64,000 nucleotides of DNA from Membranipora membranacea (GCA_914767715.1 OU612068.1:32054001-32118000), one strand, 5' to 3'. Shown: positions 11,680 to 25,705, counted from the first letter of the stretch. Notes: generated by a model from the sequence alone, not told the origin. Numbers and translations are program-made.

Positions 11680-14600
11680 TTATGTGGCTGTCTCTAGTTG
11701 CTCAACGCTCATCCCTTCATTTATAATGCCCTGAAAGATGATAAAAACACAGTTATAATAAGGTATTCACAATGATGCTCCTAATTCTTAATGAGGTAGG
11801 ATATTGTGACCAAGTTCCAAGACTTAACTTCTCTGAGGCGTGAATTTCCCAGCATCTATTTTCCAATGAGATTTCACTAGTGAGTAGGAATGAGAAAACT
11901 GGATAGGAAAACTTTATTGATTGAAAAACCTAGTCTTTGGAAACAGCTGGTAGTGTCAGGGGCTTAGGTATTGGAGAGAATGTGGTCATCTATTTGAAAC
12001 ATACTGATTGGGTTAAAAGTGTAAGTACGATACTAGCTTACCTAGGAATTAACACAGCTTAATCAGCTATCTCATTAAAAACAAAAGCTGACTGGCGGAT
12101 TAAAATCAGCTACCGATGTACCTAGTACTTGTGATGTTTATGCTGTTGCTTAATCTCAATCCTGAACTTCCCAGGATTTGAAATCAACCAATGAAAACGC
12201 CGCTTGAAACTCTTTGATGTTGTGTGCTGCTACGAACATGTGAGTGATATAGTAGATATGTAGCTCATTAAAGAGAAGCAGTATATCTCACCTCTTTTTT
12301 TTCTGACCCAAGATCCGATTCAAGTTCTGAATCCAGTTGATCTTCGGTAGAAGCTACATAAGCATGATGATGAGCCATTATAGAATCATCCTCAGAATAA
12401 TCAATGTAGCCTCTCCATGATTGAGGCAGATGTTTACTGTTAGCCACTACAGGTGATATTAATCTGTAGTTGACTTTCTTCTTGTCTTTACGTCCTAGTC
12501 ATAGTTAATAAAAACAATGTATTTATAGACTAGGTGAACACATCCTGACTCTGAACAAGCATATAGCTATTTCACAGTAAAGTTGAAGCAACCCGTTTCT
12601 AATCTTTGATTTACCGTTCTACAAGTTCAGCAGACCACTTGTTCAACATTTGCAAAGTAGTTTTAGTTTTTTATTACTGGGACGTCAATCAAAGCATAAC
12701 ATAAATGCAGACAGATTCCTTGCTTACTTCAGTTACTAACACTAAGTTATATTATGAATATATTTATGACATGAATTTATAGGGGCCTGAAAAAACCTGA
12801 ATTATATCGGGAATTGCACTCTTGATTGCAGCAGACTTCCTACGTCTTATACAAGCAAGACAGTCTGATGTAAATGATGTAACTGATGTAACTGATGTAA
12901 CTGATGTAACTGATGTAACTGAGGTAAATGATCTAACACTTACCAAACAAAAGGCTGGCGATAACTGCTACGATTATGGTGACCAGAACTCCGCCTACTT
13001 TAGCCCACACATATGATATATCAAACAAGGATTCAAATCCTTTCCTGTAAGAAAAATAAATGTTAAAATCCTAAACCAGAGTTCAAACTGAGCAATAACG
13101 CAACTTTAATAAATAATGTATATGGATCATTTTCTGCGCAGAGGTTTGAATACATGAAAGAGTGATTTCCAATCTTAATCATCATCCTATATTCAGATAC
13201 ATTTAAAAACAAAATAGACTTTACCTGTTGCTGACTGCTGTCATGACAAATAACTAAGAGTAGATATAATATATTATAAATATGAAAGTATTTTGCTTGT
13301 GTTTTGTTTCCACCTTTACACACATACTAACCTGTAGTGAGATTGTGGGTTCCATGTAGATGGATCGTAGTGAGGGAAGCTAGACTCAGGGATCTGTGAG
13401 ATATCAGTAACATTACATCCTACCGTAGTCAAAGGATAGCTGTACACAAATGGTCTGTTTATTAGCCCTCCGAGTCCTACCAATCCTCCATATGCTGTAA
13501 TAAAGAATCACAGGTCTCTCAATGCCAGAATTTGTTTTCTTGATCAATCAAGTTAGTACTTATTTCAGATAAGTAGTTAAACACAAAAAAAGGAGAAACG
13601 TTGAGGCTGGTTAACGTTATATGAGCGCTACAAATGAATGACTAAAAAAATGTCAACCAATATCTCACCTACTCCGGCAATATATCCAATGATAATGCCT
13701 CTTCTGTTGACAAACGGGAGGAAAATTCCGGTCATGAATACAGCAAAGCTAGGGCTTCCGAATACTCCGGTTACCGTCAACATCATCTGGAATCCAAGAT
13801 ATAGTATGGAAATTAGATCATCATTCCATCAAGTTAGAGAACATAACTGTGCAATTCTTATGAAAGTGTGAGTTGCATAAAAATGTTACGCTAGCCTAAT
13901 ATCTATGAGTGACTAGTAAAATTCCAAAGACAGCTAGAAATGACATCATAATAAATTTGGAAAAGCTGGTTATATGCTGGATAAGCAGGAGATTCGGTTT
14001 AGCAGGCAAGTACAAGGAAAGAAAGGGGAGTTGTGGCTATTACTTACGGTAATGAGCGAGCTGCCAAAGTTCTTGGCAAACAAAACGAAGAGCACTGATA
14101 ATAGTCCAAATAAGACCGATAAAACCTTGGTGACAATTGTGGCGTGTACATCTGTCATTTTTGGTCTAAATGGTTTCACAAAGTCAGCCATCGATATTGT
14201 AGCCAGAGCATTAATTCGTGAGCTGATAGTACTGTAAAGAACAAAACATAAGTGAAAATAAACTATTTAGAATTAGATTTGTATGAAGACTCTTTTCTTT
14301 CTGCCATTCTACATTTTCCAAGTCAAATGTATCTCCCACTATTGGTCCAGTGACTATTAATGTATACATAGCAGCCTAAAGTGTTAATAACTGACTAACA
14401 AACGCTGAGAAGCTTGTAATTATCATACAAAATATACACAACAATTTCAACAATCTGCAGTGCTGATTAATAGACTTGGGAGTATTATGATACAAGCAGT
14501 TTTTCAACATCTAGAAGCTTACCTGAGGGAACCACTGAATACTGCAGAGAGGACAAATCCGGGTAAACCTGGCAAATGTCCGAGCAGCTTCATCACATAG

Positions 14601-17600
14601 AGAGGGTAGTACTGTAATGATTGAGAAATATACATAGACATATATTTACGTTTACATACATACATAAAATATACATAAATAAACATAAAAATATACAAAT
14701 ACATATGCATACATACATATATGTGTATAAATAAATATCAAAAGTATATGCAACATATACATACAAATAAACACAAATATATCAATCAAAATGAGTATCA
14801 TCTGACAGCACTAAATTGCAGCACATGGTCTATTTGCAGCCTCTATTTATATCTCACAAACCTGATCCCGGCTGAAGATTTCTCCATTTTGGATTGGGTC
14901 ACAGTATTTGTTGTTAGAGAATATAATGAGGCCTATAAATCCGCTGGACAGTGTGAAAACCGACCAAAAAAATGCTGTCAACATATATGTTCTACAAAAT
15001 AATAAAGAACAGTAATTTTACCTACTTAAATCTTTCCATTGGTTGCAAATAATATCAAGAAGCTAGGGAAGCAATAGTCATTTTCTTGATATATTAACTG
15101 ATCGTCATGATAAGATGAGTCAAGGAAGAGTCATTTGGAAGCATTTAGTGACTTAAATATAAAATAATAATAGAATTATAAACTATTTGTGTGACCCAAT
15201 ACCTGAGTATTTGATTTTTGCCTTTCAAAGACATAGCTCTCATCACAGATACCTGGCTTGTCCCATAACCGATGATCGCCATTAGTATGCTGACTAAAAA
15301 TTGATTCCACAGTGTGTGCCTTGCTCTCGGATCAAAATCTAGCAACTTCTGCGGCCTAAAAACAAAACCCACATAAACTTCAATTTATGTGATCACTCCT
15401 TGACACAACCAAATCTGTATGTGTATGTATTCGAACCATGTTTATTAACAAATTTTGAACATGGGTTATTGAAATGTGATTTTAATAGCTTTTGAATGAC
15501 CCACAATATAAGTAAGAATTATGCATGTAGTTTTAATTCTCTGTAGCACTTTTTGTTAGGAAGGTAAAGACATTTATGGCTAGCTAACATTTACTCTTAA
15601 GCTTCTACTTAAGTAAAAGACGCAGTATTGACTGCTAGATCATATCCGAGTCGCATCAAAACTAGTCAAATTAAGATCTAGCTCCTTATGGGTATATTGA
15701 ACTTACTCAAAAACATCAAGTCTTCCACTCATTTGTGCGTCTCTGTATATCGCAGCAAATCCTCCCTGCTTGATTGTACCCATAATCATTATACCAAAGA
15801 TTGCAACATACATTGTGACCAGCTGCAGGGTATCAGTCCATAGAACAGCCTTCATTCCTCCCTAAATATAGAACAAAGATGACCATTCCAAACAGTGTAG
15901 ACAGTATTGAATCTTTCTGAATTGACATTATGAAAGTTACAGAATCCAACTTGACTCCTGATGAAAGTATCATATTCAACTTTTTACAGCCAGAGAGGGG
16001 GCTTTTTATTACAAACTTTCAAAATCACTCCTTGCTGAGATGAGCTATATACTTACTAGATACTTTGTTCCCAAATTTCTCAATGCTTGACAAAGTTTTA
16101 TTACTCGAGGTTATTAAATCACTTTCTTACCATAACAGTGTACAGTAACGCCACACCAGTTGTCAATGCCACAGCTAACCACAGATCAATACCCGTCACT
16201 ACAAGTAGAAAAGAGAGGAAATGTTCAAGTTGGCAATAATGAAAGAACACCCCAACCAAGTCAGCCTAATAGTATGGCCCTCATCATACACCTCATACCA
16301 GTAAGTCATGTCCATCATTTGTATAATGACATGTCATCTTTATTAAACTTCACAAACATTCTCAAAACTATTGATGGCCTTTTAAGTGATCGATAATATA
16401 CCAAAACAACAAAACATATCAAGAATATCTGCTTCTTTTTCTCAAAGATGCGAAAGATCCTGTTACAAAATAAGTTAATATACTGAATTCTACCTTGATG
16501 GCAAAACACCTGAACAGTTGTTTTTTGCATCAGTGGTGTGGTAATCATTCAAAAACTCATTCCTCATTTCTCAGATTGGTGTTTAACAATGCCCAAGCAA
16601 ATACCAGCCCTGATTCCCTATAGTTTGTGATTAACAATTTCTCTACATGATGCATTGCTGGTTTGGTATAAGCTGTTCACGTATTATATCACCAATATGT
16701 TAATATCCTTCGGTCTTGGCTCATACAAAGACTCAAGAGAGTAAAAACTTTTGTGATTATTAGTTTGGCGTTTCAGTAAAATAGCGTTTGTTATCAAAAT
16801 AGTTTCTTACCCACAGCAATTGAGAGTGATGGTCCATAGATAGTAACTCCAGTGCCCATCAGCTGAAAAATTGATATAAAAACTAATTGGTTTAGATGAC
16901 AAAATTACATTACATAAATACACACCACTTTTTTTGACCACAGTATAATCCAAAAGTTGTCATATTTCATAATTATTGTTATGCATGGTGTTATGCATTA
17001 GTTTCACTAAGGAATTGATCTGCCAAATAAATTTGATGATGCATATTATTCTGATATTCTGAAATGATGATATATATATCTACATTTCAGAATCGTCCCC
17101 ATTTATCGCATTGTATAAATATTAGGATTTAAAACCTGTACAATCAACAAACCACTTGTAATCAAACCCCCTGTTATCTAGACATAACACAACACTCTCC
17201 ATGCCTCGGACATTCTAAGATACTCTTATTTTGTAAACTTGTCATTTATGTGTATTTGAAGTACATGTATTGCTGATATAGTTACAACTAGAGAATTAGA
17301 CTATGATCCAGCAGTTTTGTAAAGGGATTGTTTATTGTGTATAACTCACATTTTGAAATACTGTTGTTATGGTAACAGCTAGCTTCACCAATTTACCATA
17401 TCTCAGTTCTATATACTACAACAAAAAGAAGTCAATTATTGAATATTGAAGTATTGAATAGAACAAAAAATAATAGATGTTTTAAGATAATCATAACTGA
17501 ACCACTCGCAGATCACATATCTGGCTATCCAGTATGTTCAAAGCTACTTCACCTCTAGATGAAATTCAACTGTATAAATGTTTTACACATGATTATGTAC

Positions 17601-18289
17601 AATGTTTGTCCCCAATGATCCACGATGCAGCTTCATCAGGCACATTTTAGGCCAAAATAACAGGATGACCGATCTCCACAAGAACTCAAGAAATTCACTA
17701 TGTCAGCCATGCATATGGACTGCTAAGACTATCATACCTTGTAAACGCTGACAACCTTCAGGTTGTGAAAGACTGGTAGAATCAGTGTACTGGCTATCAG
17801 TATGCCAATGGGTCGGAAGAAAGGTCCTAGCAAGAATATAGTACCAAAACTGTATATCTCGCCAGGCACAGACACTATAGTTATCGATGATATAAAACTG
17901 CAAAATGAAAAGAACAAAACGAGTTACGAGCAGTTTTTAAATGTCGCTTAGGTCCAACTGGACAGACCTTCAGTCCACTTTAGGGCATGACATACTCGTG
18001 TAATTAGGCAGATTGAAAACATTTATGATTTTCATCAGCTTTTGAAACGAACCATATTCATTCAAATGAGGAAAGTAAGTTAGAAGTATAGAATAAAATT
18101 TACATACCTAGCAAGTAAGCTACATGAGACGGGAAGCCAATGTATATTTTTATCTGCAAAAAGATATTCTTTAGTAGTTCTTTGCCGCCCTCCAGTAAAT
18201 GCAAAATAAAATCCTATTGCTGCTGAGGCGACTAAAACAATAGCCAGCACAACGTAGTCTGGCCACTGAAAAGTGAGTTGCTCCATCAT
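11680..18289 (-). CDS. SLC5-family sodium-coupled solute cotransporter (SLC5A5/6/8/12-like)
   Basis: Fifteen GT-AG exons join in frame on the minus strand: 18289-18108, 17897-17738, 17415-17350, 16862-16811, 16198-16131, 15861-15707, 15355-15203, 14991-14862, 14611-14523, 14231-14048, 13786-13669, 13494-13332, 13044-12944, 12494-12292 and 11730-11680 (stop TAA). The product is 624 aa, the usual SLC5 length. Family landmarks in order are FTGGRQRTTKEYLFAD, SFISSITIVSVPGEIYSFGT (about 61-80), YGTSQVSVMRAMSL (258-271), LPGLPGFVLSAVFSGSLS, then STISSRINALATISMADFVKP (from 352). The STISS block holds the TM8 Ser pair of the Na2 site. Sugar-transporter signatures are absent, and the EIYSFGT and GTSQ types point to the monocarboxylate/iodide/multivitamin branch. 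A 68-residue hydrophilic acidic tail follows the last helix, and GCNVTD gives one predicted external N-glycosylation site. The start is the ATG at 18289; the next Met (18286) follows at once. The substrate cannot be told from sequence. Confidence 0.93.
12860..12925. repeat. 9-bp tandem repeat TGATGTAAC in an SLC5 intron
   Basis: About six near-perfect copies of TGATGTAAC lie between the last two long exons of the SLC5 gene (intron 13). The repeat reads open on both strands (ThrAspVal / ThrSerVal) but sits outside the spliced frame. Confidence 0.85.
14640..14790. repeat. TACATA-rich low-complexity run in an SLC5 intron
   Basis: AT-rich sequence made of imperfect TACATA/ATAAATA units, within the SLC5 intron between exons 8 and 9. 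Confidence 0.6.
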
Positions 18290-18944
18290 TTTCAGTTGAG
18301 CTCAGGTGACAAACTATTATAGAATCACAAACAAATCTCTGCAGGAGCAAGTTGGAGGACAAGTGGTGAGGAGTAATTACGAGGTGCGCCTTTTATAGCC
18401 TGACTGATAATGTGATTGGTTGACTGATATCATTAATTTGGATCAGATCTTGGCTCCATCATATTGTTCAAGACACAGATATATCAGTTCATGGCTAAGC
18501 GATTGACCTCAGAGTATATTAATAATCCCATCGTGAAAATTATGCACCATCAGTATGTGCCATAGACGTAATAATAATAATCATTATTATTATTTAGGTC
18601 ATACCTCGCCTTGGATACTAACTTGAAAACTACAGGTCCGATTTTCTTGATTTCACATTCTACCCCTTGTATAGCAAACTTCTTATGATTGTGATTGCAA
18701 TTTAAAAAATTTAAGCCACTATAGTGCCCACGCAAAAGAATAGGAGCTGCCAATAACTGGGAGCATCTGACTTAGACGCCTCACAACCATTTATTTGTAT
18801 CAAACCAGGATTGGCAGCACAAATTAGTGAACAAATTATTTTGATACAATAAATCGATGTAGCAATCATTGACTTGAATTTTAAGTTCGAGAGGAGGAAA
18901 TTCCTATAGTAGCAGACAGGAATTAACAAGCCAGATTATTTATT
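18290..18944. other. Upstream region of the SLC5 gene (minus strand)
   Basis: This holds the expected promoter and 5' UTR of the minus-strand SLC5 gene, with a short TAA/TTA microsatellite (18570-18596). A LINE 5' junction lies at about 18945. No TATA box could be assigned with confidence. Confidence 0.4.
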
Positions 18945-20250
18945 ATCAATTCATATTCAATCGCTCACTCCGAGAAGGTATCATGCCTAAGGTTTGGAAG
19001 TCAGCTGACATCAGACCAATCCCGAAGTGTGCAGGTGCGTCAGAAGCTAAGGACTTCAGGCCCATTGCCCTAACTTCCATCGTGGGTAAGTCCCTCGAAC
19101 GTCTGGTGATGAAGAGACTATCGCCACTCCTCAACGACCCAACTCAATTCACTTATAAGCCAAACAGATCAACAGAAGATGCCCTAATCACCCTAGTAGA
19201 CTCAGTAACAGAACACTTAGATTCAAATGCCAAAAACCGCGTCAGGGCCCTATTCATAGACTTTTCCAGTGCTTTCAACACTATCAACCCTGCGATCCTC
19301 ATCAACAAACTGGAAAGTCATAACATCCACCCAAAAATAGTTAATTGGCTATATGATTTTCTCACAAACAGAAGCCAACGAGTAGTGACACCTCTCAGCA
19401 CATCGAAATCACTGAATACCTCTACAGGCAGTCCCCAGGGCTGTGTCATTAGTCCACAGCTTTTCTCTCTCTATGTTATTGACATGCCATCTAGTGATAA
19501 CATAAAGCTGGTGAAATACGCCGATGACACGGTCATCATGGAACTCCTAGCCGATAACCAACCATCCGAGCTACAAACAATGACGGATAACATGTATGAA
19601 TGGTGCTCCACTAACGACCTCATACTCAGTGCTAAAAAGACAAAGGAGGTGATCATTTGTAATGCGAGGGATAATTACATCCTACCCTCAACTGCTAGTA
19701 AATGGTACCCCTATTGAGCAGGTCAACCAATTCACATATCTCGGCACTATCTTAACCAGCAAACTAGACTTCACCCCCAACACACTCAAAACAATCAAGA
19801 AAGCTCGTCAGAGGCTACACATCGTCTCTAAGCTGTACCATCTAGGCGTTAATGAGAAGCCTATCAAAACATGCTATAAATCATTTATCGAGTCCATTAT
19901 CACATATCATCTAGTGGTGGTGTATAGCCATATGAATACAGACTGCAAGAGAAAACTTAAATCTGTCATTATAACGTCAGATTATCTAGCGGGTGACCTC
20001 GTATTTATATCGGCAGAAGACCTTTACACACACAGACTCAAAATTAAATCTCTTTGCATGATAGCAACAGATAACGAGCCAATACTTGAGCTATATCAAC
20101 TCCCCTCAGGTCGCTATCAAACAGTCAGATATAGAGTCCAGCTACGTGCCAAGTGTTTTCGATCGATCGGAATGTATCAAATACCTTAATACCATTTTCG
20201 GAAATAAACAATCTATTTTTAATGACAATCTTTTATTACCAGTATATTTT
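18945..20250 (+). mobile_element. 5'-truncated LINE with one frameshift in its reverse transcriptase
   Basis: The first frame runs about 18950-19717. It contains IMPKVWKSADIRPIPK, DFRPIALTSIVGKSLERLV, RALFIDFSSAFNTINP (palm A), GSPQGCVISPQLFSLYV (palm B) and the catalytic KYADDTVIM. A one-base shift at about 19665-19710 moves the reading to 19662-20189, which carries FTYLGTILTSKLDF and the C-terminal region. The element lacks the endonuclease and 5' part, the usual outcome of incomplete target-primed reverse transcription. It differs from LINE-A and from the 31-kb LINE, so at least three lineages are present. Only one disabling change was noted over the retained part, so it is a relatively young copy. 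Confidence 0.88.
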
Positions 20251-21488
20251 TAGAATCAATAATTTTGAGACATTTATAAGAGCACCCTACAGAGACGTTT
20301 TATTTCTCGGAGATTGAGACGAATACAAAACATACATACAAGGGGGATTACTCCGAAAAACATAACAATACATAACAAAATAAATATACTGAAATTGACT
20401 GGATTTCAGAGATTTATAATACTACGCCATATCTAGTACAGAAACATTGCAGGCAAAAAATCTTGAATTGTTGGATTTTCTTTTGAACTCATGAGGTATT
20501 TATTTCAAGTTGAGTAGAGATGTTGATACAAAACGATTAAATGAATAATTGAATTTAGCTGGTTGAAATAAATATTGAGTTCACGGCCTGCTTCTGAAAG
20601 ACTGCAGTATAGGCCTTCTTATTGAACCCCTTCTCCAACACAAAAGTCTCATTTGGTCCATAATCAATGTTTATTGCTCTCACCAAGGTTTTGGGGGCTC
20701 CTCTATCACCAAGAAAATCTCAGTCTAAATACAGTTTTCACATATTTATACATCTCGTTTTGTCAGGCTGTAGTGCATTTTTGTCAAATTTTTGACTAGT
20801 TTAGACGTAAGATAATTCAAAATTTCCATGTGGCACATCATTTCTCTTTCATCAATACTGGCCAGCACCGGCCTAGTGAGGGCAGTAAGGTAAGTGCATT
20901 TTATCTACCTTGGCCAACAGTTGACACAGCTCACTTTCTTTACAGCACTGTCAACACCGACGCAATTACATGACATAATACTTTAAATAATTATATTAGT
21001 CTTAGTCTGTTTTTACTCTCTCAATATCATGGCAGCGAGAGGATTCTTGCTTTTTAGAGATTAAAAAGTGGGTGTAATGAGTTTCATATTTATCGAAAAA
21101 CAACAAAAACAACTCCGATCAATTATATTCAAAAGGAGAAAAAGAAGAGAGTCATCCAAAAGTTCGGAAAACCAATCAAATCAATTATAAAATGAGTCTT
21201 TTGAGCAATGAAGAGGGAGTTCATTGTTTTGAGGGTGGTTTGTATCTCGCACATTCCAAACAACCTACATACCTATTGACTATATTGCTTATGAAAGACG
21301 TAGCATTGACAATCAGCTAAAGTCACAAAGCTACAGAAAAAGCACTCTTTAACTGTCACAGTTATTATTGATTTGAGCTGTGGCATCATTAATTGTTGAT
21401 ACGTTTATTGTAAGCCATATTGGTTAGACCCATTGATATGAATTTATACTATAAATGATAATATAAATGATAACAATAATATACCAGT
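20251..21488. other. Intergenic stretch, nothing recognised
   Basis: AT-rich non-coding sequence following the LINE 3' end. No domain, RNA gene or transposon end was identified. Confidence 0.4.
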
Positions 21489-21617
21489 GGTTAGACCAGT
21501 TTGTGGTTAGACCACTTTGTGGTTAGACCACTTTGTGGTTAGACCACTTTGTGGTTAGACCACTTTGTGGTTAGACCACTTTGTGGTTAGACCACTTTGT
21601 GGTTAGACCACTTAGTG
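21489..21617. repeat. Minisatellite, 16-bp unit GGTTAGACCACTTTGT
   Basis: About eight head-to-tail copies of a 16-bp unit. The central copies are identical, with variants only at the edges (CCAGTTTGT at the left, CCACTTAGT at the right), which suggests recent expansion. Confidence 0.95.
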
Positions 21618-22062
21618 GTAACACTCTGAGAACAATGACAGAGTTAAAATATTATCTGTGATAGCTTGATAGAGAAGACCAGGAAAAAATAACCTTATTT
21701 AAATCATGTACATTAATTGACACCAAATTATTAGCCTTCAGCTATGCTATCAGTAGACATCAATCATGCAGTAGAGTGGACATTATTGAACTTATATCTC
21801 CTTAGATGGTTTTGTTTTCTTGTATACACAATTAAAGCAACATTTACATACCCTCAAGCGTTTGAATAAAAATCAGAATTTCTAAAAACGAGACAGCGCA
21901 GCGAGACAACGAGACTGAGAACAATCAGGGGCAGGGGGTAACTCACTGGTCTCAATCTATTATCTTTACTCATTCATTCTTCAAACTTTACATCATAAAT
22001 TGTGAGACAGTAAGCATTGAGGCACTAAACCTCAACTTTAGGTGATGTTACGACATTGATTA

Positions 22063-22425
22063 GACAGTTTTCTGAGCTCTTATTCATGCCTCAATTCGGA
22101 GTTGTCCTCTCTCTAGTTTGGTACTTTTATCCCAAGCCGCATAGGAAAAACCTGCTGAAAGAGGGTTATCTTGAAAACCGCTTATGTTAGGATAAAATGA
22201 TTTTTTATTCAGAGTCTGCACCATTGAAAACCCTGTGACACAGGGTTTCTAAATCATTGGAGTCTTGAATGTTGATTTATCTTAATTTTAGTGATGAAAC
22301 TCCTGAAAAATTCTGCCAAATTGTCTGCAAAACAGGCAGAAAATGCTATGGTCGACTATCCAAATACCAAACTGGAGAGAGGACAACTCCGAATTGAGGC
22401 CTAAATCAGAGCTCAGAAAACAGTC
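22063..22425. mobile_element. Foldback MITE (GACAGTTTTC family), internally shortened
   Basis: It starts GACAGTTTTCTGAGCTCTTA and ends CAGAAAACAGTC, with TA at both borders (22061-22062 and 22426-22427). It is 363 bp instead of about 500 because part of the right arm is missing. The left flank (21937-22015) matches 8871-8944, so an unrelated repeat is found beside both copies. Confidence 0.85.
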
Positions 22426-22427
22426 TA

Positions 22428-24430
22428 TAATGTAGAAGCGAGTCGAAATTTCGAGCTTTTAATATGAAGCATTGAAGCATCCATGAAATGAACCTTAAAA
22501 TAATCAAAGGAACTGCTCCAGCTTATAAGCTTTAAAATGAGCCCAAGAACAGCTCAATTGGTCAACTAGGGCTAAAGTTACGTCTTATCAAAGTTAGGCC
22601 TCGCTGACACTCGCTCGCGAGCCTTGCGCAGGGGGATATGATGTCATAGACATCCATTTTGCGTATATGTCTACCATTAAAAACTTTGGACTCGTGTAAT
22701 TTCGTCAAAATTGGATGAAATGAGATGAAATCCAATGTAGCTCATGACATCATAGAGATTAATCCAAAGCAAACAATTGAAGGAGATAAACGCATATTTC
22801 GTTGGGGAAAAAAGTTTGTTTCACTTTAATAGTTCCATATACAAAAAATGTCGAATATCGGTCGAAAACCCTGCTGTGACCTCACACCCAGGCTTTCCGA
22901 TTTCACGAGCAATTATTGAAAAGGCCGACTTCAATGCCTCATAGCAAAGCTTGTAGTGGTCCGACAAAGTCAATTTTGGGCTCGTTTTGAAGTTGATTAG
23001 CTGGAGACACAGCTCGGATAATCCCAATCTTCACTTCATGGGTGCTTTAAAGCTATTTATATTGGTATCAGTTGTTGAGCTGGGACAATTGGTTTTTGCT
23101 TACAGAAATATCTTGAAGTAAGGACCACTTCAGTAATTTACTGTCCATCTGCCCTGAGAGCGTAATTGTAAAGCGGCAGTTAACATCCTGAAAAATTCTC
23201 TTCTTCTTTTTAATGGATTTTATCGCCTGCCGTAACCATTTCAAAGAATGTTGTCAATAAGGAGTCAAAAGAAAGAACAGTGTATTCTGTGAATGTCTGT
23301 AACAATCCGCAAAGCACGTTTTTTGTTGTATAAATAAAGAATTTGTTACATATGAAGGTGAGAGATTGTAATAATATAGATTGATTTCCAGTAATATTAT
23401 TGTGATACAGATGAAGTAACGGAAACTTGGAGTTCGATTGCCAGCACAGCCAACAATACCACATTATCATTGTCAGGGGATTTATTGACGCATATATGAC
23501 TTTCATATTTTGTTGGATATCACGTAGTGTAGTTATATTGGAAAATATTGATAGTAAATTGGCTTTGATATGAGCCTATCATAATGCTTTATAGCATCTG
23601 GGCATCACACAGCCACTTATAGGACCCACCATAGACTAGGTATTTATAAGTCATGGGACCTACTAATATGACTTCTTTTAGCCATTTGTCAAAATGATAT
23701 TTAAAATTGATGAGACAGTGACACTCTATCACAGGATGGATATTAGAATTTAGGCAATAAACAAACTTGCATTCAGAGTATGTGACGCAAATCTGATTTG
23801 TAAGCAATGGTGTCAGTGACACTACCGGCGGCGTGACGTTGTCAGTGACATGGCGTTGTCAGTGTTAGTGATGGTGTCAGTGATTAAGATTGAGGTCAGA
23901 AACTGGTATTTTGAAGGACAAAATCCTGATATTTGGACATAATCCTGATATTTTGAAGTACAAGGCAGATATTATGAACTTTTATTAACCACCGATCAAT
24001 GCATGAAGCAAATAAGACCATGTGAAAAAAAACAAAAAAAAAACAAAAGAAGCAATAAATTACTTGCTTCTAAAAATTATTGCTAATAAAAAAAAAGCAA
24101 TAGATTACTTGCTTTGTTACATAGGACATCTATGTTTGAGCGAACCCACACTTGACTGACATGGGTCCAATCAAGGTTTCATGCAGGTATTTTCTGCTTC
24201 TATTATATAATAAAGATTTTTGTTTTAGAAAATAAAGATTTTTATATACATTCATATAACGCGCTCATTGCTTGCTCCCTATTCCAAAACTGATCCTGTA
24301 ATACTAGAAGGATTCAATTCATCTAGACAAAAAATACTTATATAAAATTAAATTTGAATTAAATTCTCCTCATGACAGCTGTATATGGCACAGGATGAAG
24401 AAGCCAAAAATAGAGTTGGCACGAAGATAG
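22428..24430. other. Intergenic repeat-rich stretch
   Basis: It includes a second, split copy of the SINE-like sequence (23126-23196 and 23423-23456) and short GTCAGTGAC repeats (23810-23885). There are two near-repeats of AAGCAATAAATTACTTGCTT type (24048-24120). No gene was recognised; the frames at 22821-23027 and 23210-23822 have no family signature. Confidence 0.5.
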
Positions 24431-24945
24431 TGTGAGATGACATTCTATCACCACACTGTACCAAACCGGTCTCTATGGAGAGGTGGGACTCTGCAGTGAT
24501 TTATTTATTTATGATTTATGATTTATGTGATCAAACTGCGAACTTCACAAGTCTCTTTTTTATTAGTTCACTACACGATGCTTAACGATGAAAAGATAAA
24601 ACGCCCAGGATGATCAGGTCTAACACGATTCTTAGCTTTGGTTAACTCGTCATTAGTTATAGCCTCTCCCAACCCAATGAGCTGGTCTAGATTTCTTATT
24701 TAGCTTTGTGAAGGTGATCTACTTTTATAGCTCTGATCATAAAACACATGCTCAAAAAATGGGAGGCTGTAAAACAAATCATAATCATAATATAGACAAG
24801 GCTATTATTCAAGTCAGTATAGTTTTGTGATGTCGTTGTTGTTCAACCAGAATTGATGTCACAATTATGACTACGGCAATAATTTTTTATAAAATCCCCC
24901 AAACCTCTTGATGGCTGTTGTATATCTCACCACAAACAAATATCT

Positions 24946-25472
24946 CACCACAAACAAACTTCTTCACAAATTACAATGCAGATTTAGAGAAGGTTATTCC
25001 TGTGTTGATTCCCTACACTAACTCATTTCCGACTGTTTGTCAGCAAGATCAGATGGTCACTATGTTGCTATGATGTTTTTGGATTTCAAAAGAGCTTTTG
25101 ATTGCGTCGACCATAAAATTCTTCTGAAAAAATTGACAATGTACGGTATAACGGGCAAACTGCACTCTCTCATAAAATCTTTCCTAACAGATAGGACACA
25201 ATTTGTAGCTATACAACAAGGTGCAAAAAGTTCAAAAATTCTTCCAATAGACATTGGTGTCCCCCAAGGCTCAATTCTGGCACCAAGTTTATTCCTCATA
25301 TACGTCAATGATCTTTTATCCTACACATTACATTCCAAGGCATTTGCCTACGCTGATGATACAGTTTTTGTATCAAAATCTGACAACTTTGATACACTTA
25401 ATGATTTATGTGATACTGATCTACACTTGATAGAAAGTTGGTGTAGGAATAATAGGATGTTGATTGTTGGTT
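24946..25472 (+). mobile_element. LINE reverse-transcriptase fragment
   Basis: An RT core of about 150 residues is open from 25037: MMFLDFKRAFDCVDHKILLK (palm A), DIGVPQGSILAPSLFLIYVN (palm B) and AFAYADDTVFV (catalytic YADD). The frame can be followed back to about 24970 through CRFREGYSCVDSL with one stop. It ends abruptly after ESWCRNNRML at about 25460, so it is truncated at both ends. It lies in an intron of pseudogene D1, on the opposite strand. Confidence 0.85.
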
Positions 25473-25705
25473 TTACCTCATGGTGGTACTAAGGTGACCG
25501 TCCATGACGACTACTTTTGTAGACGCTACCAGAGCAGCCCCTTTTAGAGATAAGGGATAGATATCAATATCAATTACTCACTGTCTGTTTTATATCATAA
25601 TTACCACTAACTCAATAGATAGCCCAATTTACCATTAACTCAACCTGCACAATTAATAAGTCTAGATATTGAAAACTCTCTAAGATACTTTATTATATGT
25701 CTATT

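Noticed and set aside
12764-13016. Opposed frames with repeated ThrAspVal / ThrSerVal as small proteins
   Set aside because: They are the translation of a 9-bp intronic tandem repeat in the SLC5 gene.
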